DNA from: Mucilaginibacter sp. OK268
GTDB lineage: Bacteria > Bacteroidota > Bacteroidia > Sphingobacteriales > Sphingobacteriaceae
DNA: 64,000 bases
Assembly: GCF_900103125.1 (NCBI RefSeq)
Contig: NZ_FNJV01000001.1
Location: 186,001 to 250,000 of the forward strand
Direction: 5' to 3'
Shown here: in pieces, positions 9,804-18,141 of the stretch
Layout of the letters: every line of letters begins with the position of its first letter
How positions within the stretch are numbered: position 1 is the first letter of the stretch
Notes under the pieces: model-generated
What the model was told of the DNA's origin: nothing
Seen by the model: only the letters and a program-made list of their open reading frames with translations
The model's database searches: none
Made by a program: the position numbers and the translations under genes

Positions 9804-11099
9804 ATGAAAATACGACACCTTTTAACCGTTATAGCAATTGTACTTATTTTTGAATTGCCAACCTCTGCCCAGATAAAACAGCTCAATGAATTGGTATACA
9901 CCAAACAATATACATTATTAGAGCGGGCTTTAGCTACAACACATATATCGACGAATGACAAGATACTTTATAAAGCGTTTTTAACCAACGCGTTTAATCA
10001 ACCCGAAGCTTCCAATTTGCTCCTTAAAAAAATATTTGCTGGTAAAATAGCGGCAGGTGATAGTAAACTACAGTTTTATTTGCATCGTATTGCTTATGAC
10101 AACTATGTTAAATTGAATAATTACAAGGCCGCCCACATGGCCTCTGAACAATTGGTTAAATATTACAGCGCTTGGTTTAGCGCAAGCGAACTAACTGATC
10201 AGCAGGAGGAAAACAAAATATGGGCCGCACTTGCCACTGCCCCTGCTCAACAGGCGCACAAACAGGCGTCATCAGTCATCCCGATAAAAAAAGATATGGC
10301 CGGTTTGTGGAATATCCCGGTGCAACAGCAGGGTAGCAGTTATCTGTTTGTTTTTGATACAGGCGCCAATATATCAACCATAAGTGCCAGCTATGCCCAG
10401 AAACTGCATCTGGATGTGGTTAAAAACTCCCAGGTGAGCATCGAGGGCGGTATGAATGGCGTAAGCACCAAAGTGAATCTTGGTATAGCCACGCAGCTCA
10501 ACATGGGTAATGTGCAGATCAATAATGCCTTATTCCTGATATTCCCGGATAGCGCATTAAGTTTTGCGGGCGGGGCTTACAAAATAAATGGTATTATCGG
10601 CTTACCCATTATTAAAGCGCTTGAGGAAATAACGATTGGTAAAGATGCCATGCAAATACCTTTGATAGTAGATAGAAAAACTATCCCGCATAACCTGGCA
10701 CTCGATCTGCTGCAGCCTGTAATTTATATGGAGTACCAGGGTAAATCACTGCCTTTTACTTTTGATACAGGCGCGCAGGTAACTTTATTTAGCGATAATT
10801 TTTATAAACAATTCAAGCCCCATTTGGATAGCATCGCCAAAAAAGATAGTCTGCACATGGGGGGCGCTGGTGGCTCGAGGCGAATGAAAACACTCAAAGT
10901 ACCGCAGTTAATTTTTACTGTTGATCATAAACAAGTGCTGTTTAATAACACGCAGGTAAACGTTGAAGAAACACAGGTGAGCGACAAATATTATTACGGC
11001 AACATGGGGCAGGATATGTTTGCGCAGTTTACCAGCATGACCATCAACTTTGTTAACTCGTCCGTTTCATTTGGTAACCGGAAAAAGCAGGCAAAATAA
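9804..11099 (+). CDS. Secreted retropepsin-like aspartyl protease with two catalytic motifs
   Basis: A signal peptide (MKIRHLL, hydrophobic core, cleavage near SAQ) precedes about 405 mature residues. An N-terminal helical region to about residue 150 is followed by two retropepsin-like lobes: FDTGAN with Asp184 and FDTGAQ with Asp321. Each DTG could supply one aspartate, so the protein could form an intramolecular pseudo-dimer like pepsin, although both lobes resemble bacterial gag-polyprotein-like proteases. It is exported, probably periplasmic. Its stop codon abuts the stop of the convergent DUF4202 gene with no spacer. The target is unknown. Confidence 0.85.
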   Translation: MKIRHLLTVIAIVLIFELPTSAQIKQLNELVYTKQYTLLERALATTHISTNDKILYKAFLTNAFNQPEASNLLLKKIFAGKIAAGDSKLQFYLHRIAYDNYVKLNNYKAAHMASEQLVKYYSAWFSASELTDQQEENKIWAALATAPAQQAHKQASSVIPIKKDMAGLWNIPVQQQGSSYLFVFDTGANISTISASYAQKLHLDVVKNSQVSIEGGMNGVSTKVNLGIATQLNMGNVQINNALFLIFPDSALSFAGGAYKINGIIGLPIIKALEEITIGKDAMQIPLIVDRKTIPHNLALDLLQPVIYMEYQGKSLPFTFDTGAQVTLFSDNFYKQFKPHLDSIAKKDSLHMGGAGGSRRMKTLKVPQLIFTVDHKQVLFNNTQVNVEETQVSDKYYYGNMGQDMFAQFTSMTINFVNSSVSFGNRKKQAK

Positions 11100-11693
11100 T
11101 TATTTACTGTTGATCAGCTTCAAAGCCTCCTGTATGTAATGAAAGCCCTGGTCGGAATAGGGTAGAGTTAATGCAAACTGGTGTCCCTGCGCATCCATTT
11201 TTAATAATGATTTTTTAAGGATATTGATCACCTTTTCGGCCTCGTATTTAGGATGAAAATCCTCGTACTGAAATTGCAGAAAAACCAGGCAAAGGGCATT
11301 TTCCATAGTTTGTACATCGTGGTCAACCTTGATTTTTTGCTTGAGCAATATCTGCCGCACCCTGGCAATTTGCTCAGGATCATAACCAACATTTTCCATA
11401 ATAGCAGCCGTTTTTTCGGCGTGGTATTGGGCCAGATCCTTACGCCATTTTAAATAGGCTTCCCGGCCTTCGGGATAGGTATTGCGCGGTATTTCCCAAC
11501 GACCGATATGCTGACTCCGGGAGGCAAGTAACAATTCTTCGCTGGCATTAGGATCTAGTTTATTCACCCAGTTGTACAGTTCAATGGCCAAAAAATACTC
11601 CTGCGGATAGCTTATATTTTCCCAGGTAAAAGTGTTGGGGTCTTTTTGATTATAGGCATCAAATTGCTCAAAGGCGGCATTTAGTTTATTCAT
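11100..11693 (-). CDS. DUF4202 family protein
   Basis: The ATG at 11691-11693 (MNKLNAAFEQFD) gives 197 residues; three extra codons upstream are possible. The family is annotated DUF4202 and some members are mislabelled glutamyl-tRNA synthetase-like. Conserved histidines and acidic residues (SRSQHIGRWEIPR, HAEKTAAIM, QTMENALCLVFL) suggest an HD-like metal-binding helical fold, which is an inference. It follows the ClC channel gene by 13 bases on the same strand and is probably cotranscribed with it. Biochemical role unknown. Confidence 0.8.
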   Translation of the reverse strand: MNKLNAAFEQFDAYNQKDPNTFTWENISYPQEYFLAIELYNWVNKLDPNASEELLLASRSQHIGRWEIPRNTYPEGREAYLKWRKDLAQYHAEKTAAIMENVGYDPEQIARVRQILLKQKIKVDHDVQTMENALCLVFLQFQYEDFHPKYEAEKVINILKKSLLKMDAQGHQFALTLPYSDQGFHYIQEALKLINSK

Positions 11694-11706
11694 GGCTATC
11701 AATTAT

Positions 11707-13554
11707 TTAACTGGAGTATTCTTTTAGCAACTGCCGGTAACGGTTCAGTACGCTTGATTTGGATATAAAACCAACAAATTTGTGCTGATCAACTACCGGT
11801 AGGTTCCAGCTATTGGTTTCATCAAATTTTTTGACAATTTCCCGCACATCGTCCCCGGCGTCGATAATAGCGGGAGGGGTAACCATTACTTTTTGTACGT
11901 TCAGTTCGTCATACAGATCCTTATTGAACATGACCGGTCTGATATCGTCCAGCAGAATGATACCTTCCAGTACGTGATCATCGTTAGTTACGGCGATAAA
12001 GTTTTTCTTACCCACACTAATAAGCTCAATCAATTCTGTGAATGACGCGTAGATGCTGATCTCCTGTACGTCATGGTCGATCAGGTCGGGCGTATGCAGC
12101 AGCAGGAGCAGGTTTTGATCGTGCTCTCGGGTAAATATCTTGCCCTCCTCGGCTAGTTGTTTTAAGTCGGGCGATATAGCAGAGAAACGTTTGGCGATCA
12201 GGAACGACACCACCGAAACGATCATCAGCGGCAGAAAAAGATCATATCCCGAGCTCGATTCCGCTATCAGGAATATAGCTGTCAATGGCGCATACAGTAC
12301 CCCGCTCATTACCCCCGCCATTCCCACAATAACCATATTGGTTACGGGTACATTCGGGATCCCCATCTGGGTGCATACCACCGCGACAAAATAGCCCAAA
12401 GTGCCCCCTGCGAATAACGATGGTGCGAAATTACCGCCGTTGCCGCCGCCATAAATAGTAATAGAGGTGGCAAAGGCCTTGAGCAGGCAAATAAAGCCCA
12501 GGAACAGCAAAATAAACCACTCATGAAAAGTGAAATATTTAAAAAAGCTAACCGCCACTACCGACTCTATCTTCCCCGTGGCCAGCACTTTAATGGTCGA
12601 ATAACCTTCTCCAAAGAGGGGCGGAAACAGTACACAGAGTACCGAAAGCAGTACCCCGGCTATGATGGCTTTTTGCAGTCTGCTCCTTTTTAAATGTTTA
12701 AATTGATGCTCCACCCATTGCGATATCACCACAAAGTAGCGGGCATACAAACCGCAGGCTATACCCAGTACAATATAGAACGGTATGTTTTTATAGTTAA
12801 AAGCCTGTCTCGATGTAAACTGAAATAAGGCCTCCTCGTTTAAAATGATTCTGGATACCAAACTGCCACAAACGGCTGCCACAACCAGGGGTATAAAATC
12901 GGTAAAAACCACACCGGTAAGCAATATTTCAAAGGCGAACATCATACCAGCTATGGGGGCGTTGAAGGCCGAGGCTATACCCGCTGTAGCGCCAGCGGCT
13001 AGTAGTAAGGTACGGTCTTTATAGTCCAGCTTGTAGGTTTTGGCAAAGTTGGAACCAATGGCCGAACCCGTTACCGCGATAGGGCTTTCCAGGCCTGCAG
13101 AACCACCCAAACCTACGGTAATGGCGCTTTGCACTATCTGGGAGTACATTTTTACCGGTGATACCAGGCTGGAGTTCTGGGCAATTTCATATAGTATGGC
13201 CGGAATGCCTTTCCTGTCGTTGCCCCGGTAAATGTATAGTACCACTAGGGTGGTAAGTACAATACCCAGCAGGGGAAATACCACATAAAAAACGATCTGC
13301 TGCTCAAACTGAAATTTGGAAGTGATGAGGTAGTGGATATAATGCACCAGCATTTTTAAAACTACCCCCGCCAAACCCGCTGTACAACCCACCAATATAC
13401 CCGATAGGATCAGGAAATGACTGTGCGAAAGATTGTTGCGAACCCAAAGCAATATGATCTCATAACTCCTGACCTTTTGAACACTGTTGGCCCTGAAATC
13501 GCGCTGAAACTTAAAAAAGTTATGAAACCGCCTTAATTTACTGTACTTACTCAA
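11707..13554 (-). CDS. ClC-family chloride channel/antiporter with CBS pair
   Basis: This 615-residue membrane protein has the ClC core (about residues 45-455) with RKGIP near 115, GLESP with gating glutamate Glu156, and GGGNGGNFAPS as the third selectivity loop. Retention of the gating glutamate is compatible with proton-coupled exchange. The C-terminal 150 residues form two CBS domains (MVTPPAIIDAGDDVREIV), which normally bind adenine nucleotides and gate activity. It heads a probable two-gene operon with DUF4202. A second ClC gene (15063) of low overall similarity lies on the other side of the Crp/Fnr gene. Confidence 0.92.
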   Translation of the reverse strand: MSKYSKLRRFHNFFKFQRDFRANSVQKVRSYEIILLWVRNNLSHSHFLILSGILVGCTAGLAGVVLKMLVHYIHYLITSKFQFEQQIVFYVVFPLLGIVLTTLVVLYIYRGNDRKGIPAILYEIAQNSSLVSPVKMYSQIVQSAITVGLGGSAGLESPIAVTGSAIGSNFAKTYKLDYKDRTLLLAAGATAGIASAFNAPIAGMMFAFEILLTGVVFTDFIPLVVAAVCGSLVSRIILNEEALFQFTSRQAFNYKNIPFYIVLGIACGLYARYFVVISQWVEHQFKHLKRSRLQKAIIAGVLLSVLCVLFPPLFGEGYSTIKVLATGKIESVVAVSFFKYFTFHEWFILLFLGFICLLKAFATSITIYGGGNGGNFAPSLFAGGTLGYFVAVVCTQMGIPNVPVTNMVIVGMAGVMSGVLYAPLTAIFLIAESSSGYDLFLPLMIVSVVSFLIAKRFSAISPDLKQLAEEGKIFTREHDQNLLLLLHTPDLIDHDVQEISIYASFTELIELISVGKKNFIAVTNDDHVLEGIILLDDIRPVMFNKDLYDELNVQKVMVTPPAIIDAGDDVREIVKKFDETNSWNLPVVDQHKFVGFISKSSVLNRYRQLLKEYSS

Positions 13555-13666
13555 TGAAAACCTCCCGGCTGCAATTTAGGTATAAATTTGGAGCGGGTGT
13601 TAAGATATTCGAATCTGGAAAATCTGTCCGCCAGGTACGTTGCTCAAAAACTTTTTAAACCTTAAA

Positions 13667-13772
13667 TTTTAACACTTTTTTGGCCGAAATGGGATGAAAA
13701 TCGCCCGGAAACTGCTCGAAAAACCCCCATTTTAACACTTTTTAACAAATTTTAACACGGTTTTGAGCAGTT
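13667..13772. repeat. TTTTAACAC direct repeats and an inverted repeat
   Basis: The 14-mer TTTTAACACTTTTT occurs at 13667 and 13730, and TTTTAACAC again at 13750. The last two lie inside an inverted repeat, AACTGCTC (13710-13717) and GAGCAGTT (13765-13772). No gene is visible from 13555 to 14047. Confidence 0.6.
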
Positions 13773-13862
13773 TTTAAAACTTTAAAAAGTATTAATCTAT
13801 TGATTGTCAAATAACTAGATGTAAAATGGTCTGTTTTTGACCTGTTTGAGGGCTTAACAAAA

Positions 13863-13898
13863 CAGCCCGGTTTTCCTTTTCGTGGGAAAACCGGGCTG
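13863..13898 (-). terminator. Strong hairpin, probable terminator of the Crp/Fnr transcript
   Basis: A perfect 14-bp stem CAGCCCGGTTTTCC/GGAAAACCGGGCTG has an 8-nt loop. In the minus direction it is followed by TTTTGTT. It lies about 150 bp past the Crp/Fnr stop. Confidence 0.7.
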
Positions 13899-13951
13899 CT
13901 GTATATGTAAATATACGAAAAAATTGTGAAGAATTCCCCGATCTACGCCAT

Positions 13952-14040
13952 GCCGAACTTGTTTCGGCATCCCATGAGCAAGGTGTACAACATGGCGGTT
14001 AACCTGTCCTGAGGGATCCTGAAACAAGTTCAGGATGACA
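13952..14040. repeat. Palindromic intergenic repeat (ACTTGTTTC type)
   Basis: Two arms, GCCGAACTTGTTTCGGCATC and GATCCTGAAACAAGTTCAGGAT, are each self-complementary and also complementary to one another. Similar short sequences are common between genes in this group of organisms. Confidence 0.6.
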
Positions 14041-14047
14041 GAACCCG

Positions 14048-14743
14048 CTACTTCTTCCGTCCCAAAGTCATTTCTTTCAAAGTGTCCTCATTGAGGAGTT
14101 TGAAGCTTTTGCCGTCAAGCTTGATGAGTTTGTTTTGTATAAACTCCTGCGTTACCTTAAAAAAGGTCTCATACACCACGCTGGCGTAGGAGGAGATATC
14201 CTGCCGGGTGAGTTCGATATCTACGTATCCGTTTTCATTTAAGCCAAACTGGTTACGAAGGGATAACAAAGCCTGCGCGATGCGTTCCTTGACCGGCATA
14301 TGTGCCAGGTTGCGCATCCGCTTTTCCGACTCCTGCAGCTCATTGGCAAAAAACTTCATGAGTTTGTACGTAAGCTGACTGTTTACATTTAATGACGACT
14401 CAAAGAAATCCATGTTAACGTAACACACAATCCCTGGTACAACGGCCGTTGCCGATATGGGATAGGTTGATGTATCACCCAAACCTAAATGCCCCAGTAT
14501 ATCCCCCTGTTTGGCAAAGCGAAGGATCAGGTCCTTTTCCTGGTCCCATTGTTTATGAACTTTTACTACGCCTTTATACATAAAGTAGATGCCGGTTACG
14601 TCATCGCCCTCCTTAAAAAGCTGCTGCCCTTTTTTTAGGGTGATATTCTGTTTGTGGGCACCAATGGCAGGTAGCCAGTCTTTAAGGCTGTTGCGGCACA
14701 AAAAACAGGTATTCAGATCGCAGGTATAGGGGGCTTTTGTCAT
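14048..14743 (-). CDS. Crp/Fnr-family transcriptional regulator with N-terminal cysteines
   Basis: This 231-residue protein has an N-terminal C-x4-C-x2-C cluster (Cys8, Cys13, Cys16), a cyclic-nucleotide-binding beta-roll at about 30-145 (FKEGDDVTGIYFMYKG, ILGHLGLGD), a dimer helix and a winged helix-turn-helix near 190-215. The cysteine spacing resembles Bacteroidota Crp/Fnr proteins that may bind an iron-sulfur cluster or sense redox; this is not proven by sequence. The recognition helix SSYASVVYETFFKV departs from the usual VGTATETVIR form. It is divergent from the second ClC gene and a palindrome lies between them. Confidence 0.88.
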   Translation of the reverse strand: MTKAPYTCDLNTCFLCRNSLKDWLPAIGAHKQNITLKKGQQLFKEGDDVTGIYFMYKGVVKVHKQWDQEKDLILRFAKQGDILGHLGLGDTSTYPISATAVVPGIVCYVNMDFFESSLNVNSQLTYKLMKFFANELQESEKRMRNLAHMPVKERIAQALLSLRNQFGLNENGYVDIELTRQDISSYASVVYETFFKVTQEFIQNKLIKLDGKSFKLLNEDTLKEMTLGRKK

Positions 14744-14806
14744 AAATGTTGCGTATGCAATAATAAATATTTAATTGTTAGCCTCACCACCCGCAGTCGA
14801 CACAAA

Positions 14807-14893
14807 CACGTCATTGCGAGGAACGAAGCAATCCCCGACTTGCAGAGCCGCTCTGTATAGCATAGAGATTGCTTCGTTCCTCGCAATGACGTG
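14807..14893. repeat. Palindromic repeat, family A copy 2
   Basis: Ends CACGTCATTGCGAGGAACGA and its complement flank a 30-bp centre. The inverted arms are about 27 bp and match family A at 2942 and 18808. Confidence 0.85.
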
Positions 14894-14976
14894 GATTCTG
14901 TAATTTGGTATTAATGACTGTTGTTTATTGTTAAAATAATATAAATTATATAAAAATTTAAATTAATGTTTTATTT

Positions 14977-14994
14977 ATATTGTTTATACAATAT
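14977..14994. promoter_or_regulatory. Candidate Crp/Fnr operator
   Basis: ATATTG-TTTATA-CAATAT is a symmetric 18-bp palindrome with 6-bp arms and a 6-bp centre, the geometry expected for a Crp/Fnr dimer. It lies upstream of the ClC gene and within reach of the divergent Crp/Fnr gene. Confidence 0.4.
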
Positions 14995-15062
14995 TACAAA
15001 CTAAAACCTTAATTTTGTACCCCGAAAAGCTGGTCTTAACAATCCACAGCCGGCATCATAAA

Positions 15063-16958
15063 ATGGAACCATTAAAAAAAGCTGCAAGCAAAGCCGGGAT
15101 ACCCATATCGCCCGCATTAAATTATATCGAGAACTCATCCAATTCCGCAAACGGTATTATCCAAAAAAAACGACTGCTGTTTATTTCGTGCTTATCGGTA
15201 GCGGTGGCAGTAGCTATCAGTCTTATCGCCAAAGTGTTGATCTATTTGATTAACCTGGTTACCAATATTTCTTTTTATGGATCGTTCAGTTTAGGTTTTC
15301 ACTCACCGGCGGGTAACCATCTGGGGCCATGGGTTATTGTTATACCGGCTATTGGCGGTATATTGGTGGGTATTATGGCTTTTTATGGTTCAAAGGCTAT
15401 TCGGGGGCATGGGATCCCCGAGGCTATGGAGCAAATATTGGTTAACGAAAGTAATATCAACCCGGCTATTACTTTTTTAAAACCCATATCATCGGCTATT
15501 GCCATAGGTACCGGCGGACCGTTTGGCGCAGAAGGACCTATTATAGCCACGGGTGGCGCCTTAGGCTCGACCCTGGGTCAACTCTTCCGGATAACTGCCA
15601 ATGAACGTAAAATTATTTTGGCGGCAGGGGCTACGGCTGGCATGTCGGCTATATTTGGTACGCCCATAGCGGCAGTTTTTTTGGCTATTGAGTTGTTGCT
15701 GTTTGAGTTTTCGCCGAAGGCTATACTGCCCGTGGCTTTAGCCTGTATCACCGGTGCGGCGGGCCACCATTTGCTGTTTGAATCGGGTCCTGTATTTCCC
15801 ATGCCCGATCTGCCAACGCCGTCAAACCCGGCCTTGGCTATTTACAGCTTTATGGGTATCGTCATAGGCTTTTTATCATTGGGTATCACCAAAATAGTAT
15901 ATGTTATTGAAGATAATTTTGAAAAGCTACCTATTCACTGGATCTGGTGGCCGGCCATTGGCGGTCTGGCTGTAGGCATCATTGGTTTCTTTGCGCCGCA
16001 TACGCTGGGTGTGGGTTATGATAACATCACCGGTTTGCTATCGGGCAAATGGCCGCTGATCATTATCTGCAACCTATTGTTCCTCAAATTTTTATCCTGG
16101 GCCATCGCGCTGGGTAGCGGTACATCTGGCGGTACCCTGGCACCTTTACTCACCATGGGCGGTGCGGCCGGTGCGCTTATAGGTACGCTTATTTTATTGA
16201 TGTTCCCTAACTCGGGCATCAGTATCCCTATGGCCGCGCTGATCGGTATGTCGGCCATGTTCGCGGGAGCTTCAAGGGCCTATTTAACCAGTATCACCTT
16301 CGCGTTGGAGGCCACTATGCAATCACACGCGCTGTTGCCTTTGCTGGGCGCATGTACCGCGGCCTACATGGTTTCGTTTTTCCTGATGGAAAACACCATC
16401 ATGACCGAAAAGATAGCCCGTCGTGGTATTTTTACGCCAGATTCTTTTGAACCCGATCTGCTGCAAAAAATGGTGGTTTCGCAGGTGATCAGTGATGAAG
16501 CAACGGTCATCAATCTTAACAATAACATTGCTGATGTACGTGCCTGGGCAAGCACCAATAATATCCACGATAATTACCTCATTGTAGTGAATAACGATGG
16601 CGAATTTAACGGTACGTTAAAGCTAACGGACATTTACAGCCGTGATCTTGACCCAACTTCGCCATTACGGGATCTTCTTAAAAAGGAGGCCTGGGTTTCT
16701 GTTAAAAGTACCGATACACTGCGATATGCCATGGAAATGATGTCAAAAACTGATGTGGAAGTGTTACCGGTACTATCACCCGGCGATCAGCAGGTTACCG
16801 GCATATTATCCTACCGGGATATCATCTCGGCCTTTAAAATAGAAGCCGATAAAACGCAGCAGCCCTATGTGAAAATATCTCTGAAGCGGCAACGGATGAA
16901 AATGCTGGTGAAAGGGAGAAAAACCTCACCCAGCCCTCTCCAAAGGAGAGGGCTTTAA
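15063..16958 (+). CDS. ClC-family chloride channel/antiporter with CBS pair
   Basis: The ATG at 15063 (MEPLKKAASK) gives 631 residues. A TTG at 15015 is in frame but overlaps a TAATTTTG promoter-like element (15010-15017), so it was not chosen. The ClC core shows RGHGIPEAME near 115, GAEGP with gating Glu157, and GSGTSGGTLAPL as the third selectivity loop. A C-terminal CBS pair follows (about 470-605). The last dozen residues (KTSPSPLQRRGL) are encoded by a palindromic intergenic repeat that also supplies the stop codon, so the natural C-terminus may have been replaced. It has its own promoter region and is monocistronic. Confidence 0.92.
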   Translation: MEPLKKAASKAGIPISPALNYIENSSNSANGIIQKKRLLFISCLSVAVAVAISLIAKVLIYLINLVTNISFYGSFSLGFHSPAGNHLGPWVIVIPAIGGILVGIMAFYGSKAIRGHGIPEAMEQILVNESNINPAITFLKPISSAIAIGTGGPFGAEGPIIATGGALGSTLGQLFRITANERKIILAAGATAGMSAIFGTPIAAVFLAIELLLFEFSPKAILPVALACITGAAGHHLLFESGPVFPMPDLPTPSNPALAIYSFMGIVIGFLSLGITKIVYVIEDNFEKLPIHWIWWPAIGGLAVGIIGFFAPHTLGVGYDNITGLLSGKWPLIIICNLLFLKFLSWAIALGSGTSGGTLAPLLTMGGAAGALIGTLILLMFPNSGISIPMAALIGMSAMFAGASRAYLTSITFALEATMQSHALLPLLGACTAAYMVSFFLMENTIMTEKIARRGIFTPDSFEPDLLQKMVVSQVISDEATVINLNNNIADVRAWASTNNIHDNYLIVVNNDGEFNGTLKLTDIYSRDLDPTSPLRDLLKKEAWVSVKSTDTLRYAMEMMSKTDVEVLPVLSPGDQQVTGILSYRDIISAFKIEADKTQQPYVKISLKRQRMKMLVKGRKTSPSPLQRRGL

Positions 16959-17002
16959 GAACTTTTCTTAAAGTCTCCCCCTCGGGGGAGATTTAGAGGG
17001 GG
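16921..17002. repeat. Palindromic CCTCTCC-type repeat shared by two convergent gene ends
   Basis: It contains GCCCTCTCC-AAA-GGAGAGGGC (16933-16953) and TCTCCCCCTCGGGGGAGA (16973-16990). The stop codons of both the ClC gene and the DUF488 gene lie within it, and it may also work as a terminator. Confidence 0.7.
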
Positions 17003-17388
17003 TGTATCGTCAACAAAAACTCCCGTAACACCACCGCATGATTTTGCTGTTCGTCATGAACGGAGTAGAGCAGGGTAACCGTGTCGTGCGTTTTTATCAG
17101 TTCAACCAATTCGTTAATCGCTTCTTTTGATTGTCGCAGTTCGGCGATGTAGTTGTGCTGAAATTCGGCCCAGTTTTGCGGGTTGGCGTGATATTGTTTG
17201 CGTAATTCGGTTGATGGGGCTATATCCTTCATCCAGCGGTCAATTTGTGCCCGCTCTTTGGTTACACCTCGGGGCCACAGGCGGTCGACCAGTATGCGCA
17301 GGCCATCTGCTTTGTCGGCTGGGTTGTATATTCGTTTTAAGTTGAGAATCAAGAGACAAGAATCAAGAGTTAAGAAAATATCCAACAA
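16993..17388 (-). CDS. DUF488 family protein
   Basis: The protein matches DUF488 from LKRIYNPADKADG onward, with the hallmark VDRLWPRGVTKE, a middle HANPQNWAEFQ and the LLYSVHDEQQNHA segment. Family function is not established; conserved Arg/His/Asp residues suggest an enzyme. No ATG precedes the domain. The longest frame starts at TTG 17388, while another TTG lies just before LILNLKR. The N-terminal residues and the final HPL are read from intergenic repeats. It is therefore an intact domain with repeat-modified ends; the true start is uncertain and slight degradation is possible. Confidence 0.7.
   Translation of the reverse strand: MLDIFLTLDSCLLILNLKRIYNPADKADGLRILVDRLWPRGVTKERAQIDRWMKDIAPSTELRKQYHANPQNWAEFQHNYIAELRQSKEAINELVELIKTHDTVTLLYSVHDEQQNHAVVLREFLLTIHPL
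17341..17377. repeat. AATCAAGAGTTAAG-type repeat, inverted arm
   Basis: Units such as AGAATCAAGAGTTAAG are the complement of the 14-nt repeat at 17431-17486, so the two arms can form a long stem. This arm overlaps the start of the DUF488 gene. Confidence 0.7.
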
Positions 17389-17430
17389 TTTAGGAAATAT
17401 TTGGTCCTAAATAATCATATTCCTTTTTTC

Positions 17431-17486
17431 TTGATTCTTAACTCTTGATTCTCAACTCTTGATTCTTAACTCTTGATTCTCGACTC
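17431..17486. repeat. 14-nt tandem repeat, four units
   Basis: TTGATTCTTAACTC, TTGATTCTCAACTC, TTGATTCTTAACTC and TTGATTCTCGACTC follow one another with no spacer. Related units are at 19012-19048, 20991-21020 and 21054-21085. Confidence 0.9.
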
Positions 17487-17492
17487 TCTCTC

Positions 17493-18137
17493 TTACTCTT
17501 CCGTTTTATATTCCTCTATCTCCTTCAAAAACTCCATAGCTTTGATGATCTTTTTGCCGCCAAAACTTTCAATAAACTTTTTGACCCATTTACGATGGAT
17601 GTTTTTATAAGTTAAAGTATTGAATAAATAGACAGACAGTATAGTAAATAAAGTAACTACAGTGAGGTTGATAGCCCAGAATGTTGTTCCGCCGTGATCA
17701 ACCAATTGCTGACTATACCAAAATGTGCACCAAAAAGGGGTTTGCAGTATCATTATCCGGCCTACCATATTCAATGAGCTTTGTATAGCGGCCAGTTTTT
17801 CCTGTGTGCGGGTGATGGTATCAGTAATGCTCACACGCTCTAACATAGCCAGATGCCTGATATAAGCGGCCACAGCAAAAATATTGAACAGGGCGATAAG
17901 ACCGATGGAGATAGCGAAATAGATATTGTTTAAACTGTTGATCACCAGAAAGCCCAGAAAAACGGTGAATAATATACCAACCACCACCCCAAAAACCTGG
18001 TTACGGCGAAACGAGTTGATATGGTCCTCGATTTTTTTGGTTTGCATTTCCCTGATGATCTTATAATTGAGCTGCAGGGATCTTTCCAGCTTCTGATCGT
18101 AATCGCGCCACATTTGTTTTATCATTGACTCTTCCAT
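17493..18137 (-). CDS. Membrane protein encoded with an ECF sigma factor, probable anti-sigma factor
   Basis: This 214-residue protein has a charged cytoplasmic N-terminus (about 45 residues), paired hydrophobic helices at about 48-70 and 72-94, a charged loop, and a further pair near 125-170, then a basic/acidic tail. It has no recognised zinc-finger anti-sigma or FecR domain. It starts 4 bases after the stop of the ECF sigma gene, so translation is probably coupled. By position it is the best candidate for the sigma factor's membrane-bound inhibitor, which is an inference from gene order only. Confidence 0.75.
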   Translation of the reverse strand: MEESMIKQMWRDYDQKLERSLQLNYKIIREMQTKKIEDHINSFRRNQVFGVVVGILFTVFLGFLVINSLNNIYFAISIGLIALFNIFAVAAYIRHLAMLERVSITDTITRTQEKLAAIQSSLNMVGRIMILQTPFWCTFWYSQQLVDHGGTTFWAINLTVVTLFTILSVYLFNTLTYKNIHRKWVKKFIESFGGKKIIKAMEFLKEIEEYKTEE

Positions 18138-18141
18138 GGTA

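Noticed and set aside
17431-17486. Tandem 14-nt repeat considered as a CRISPR array
   Set aside because: Units are contiguous with no spacers, and no cas genes are present.
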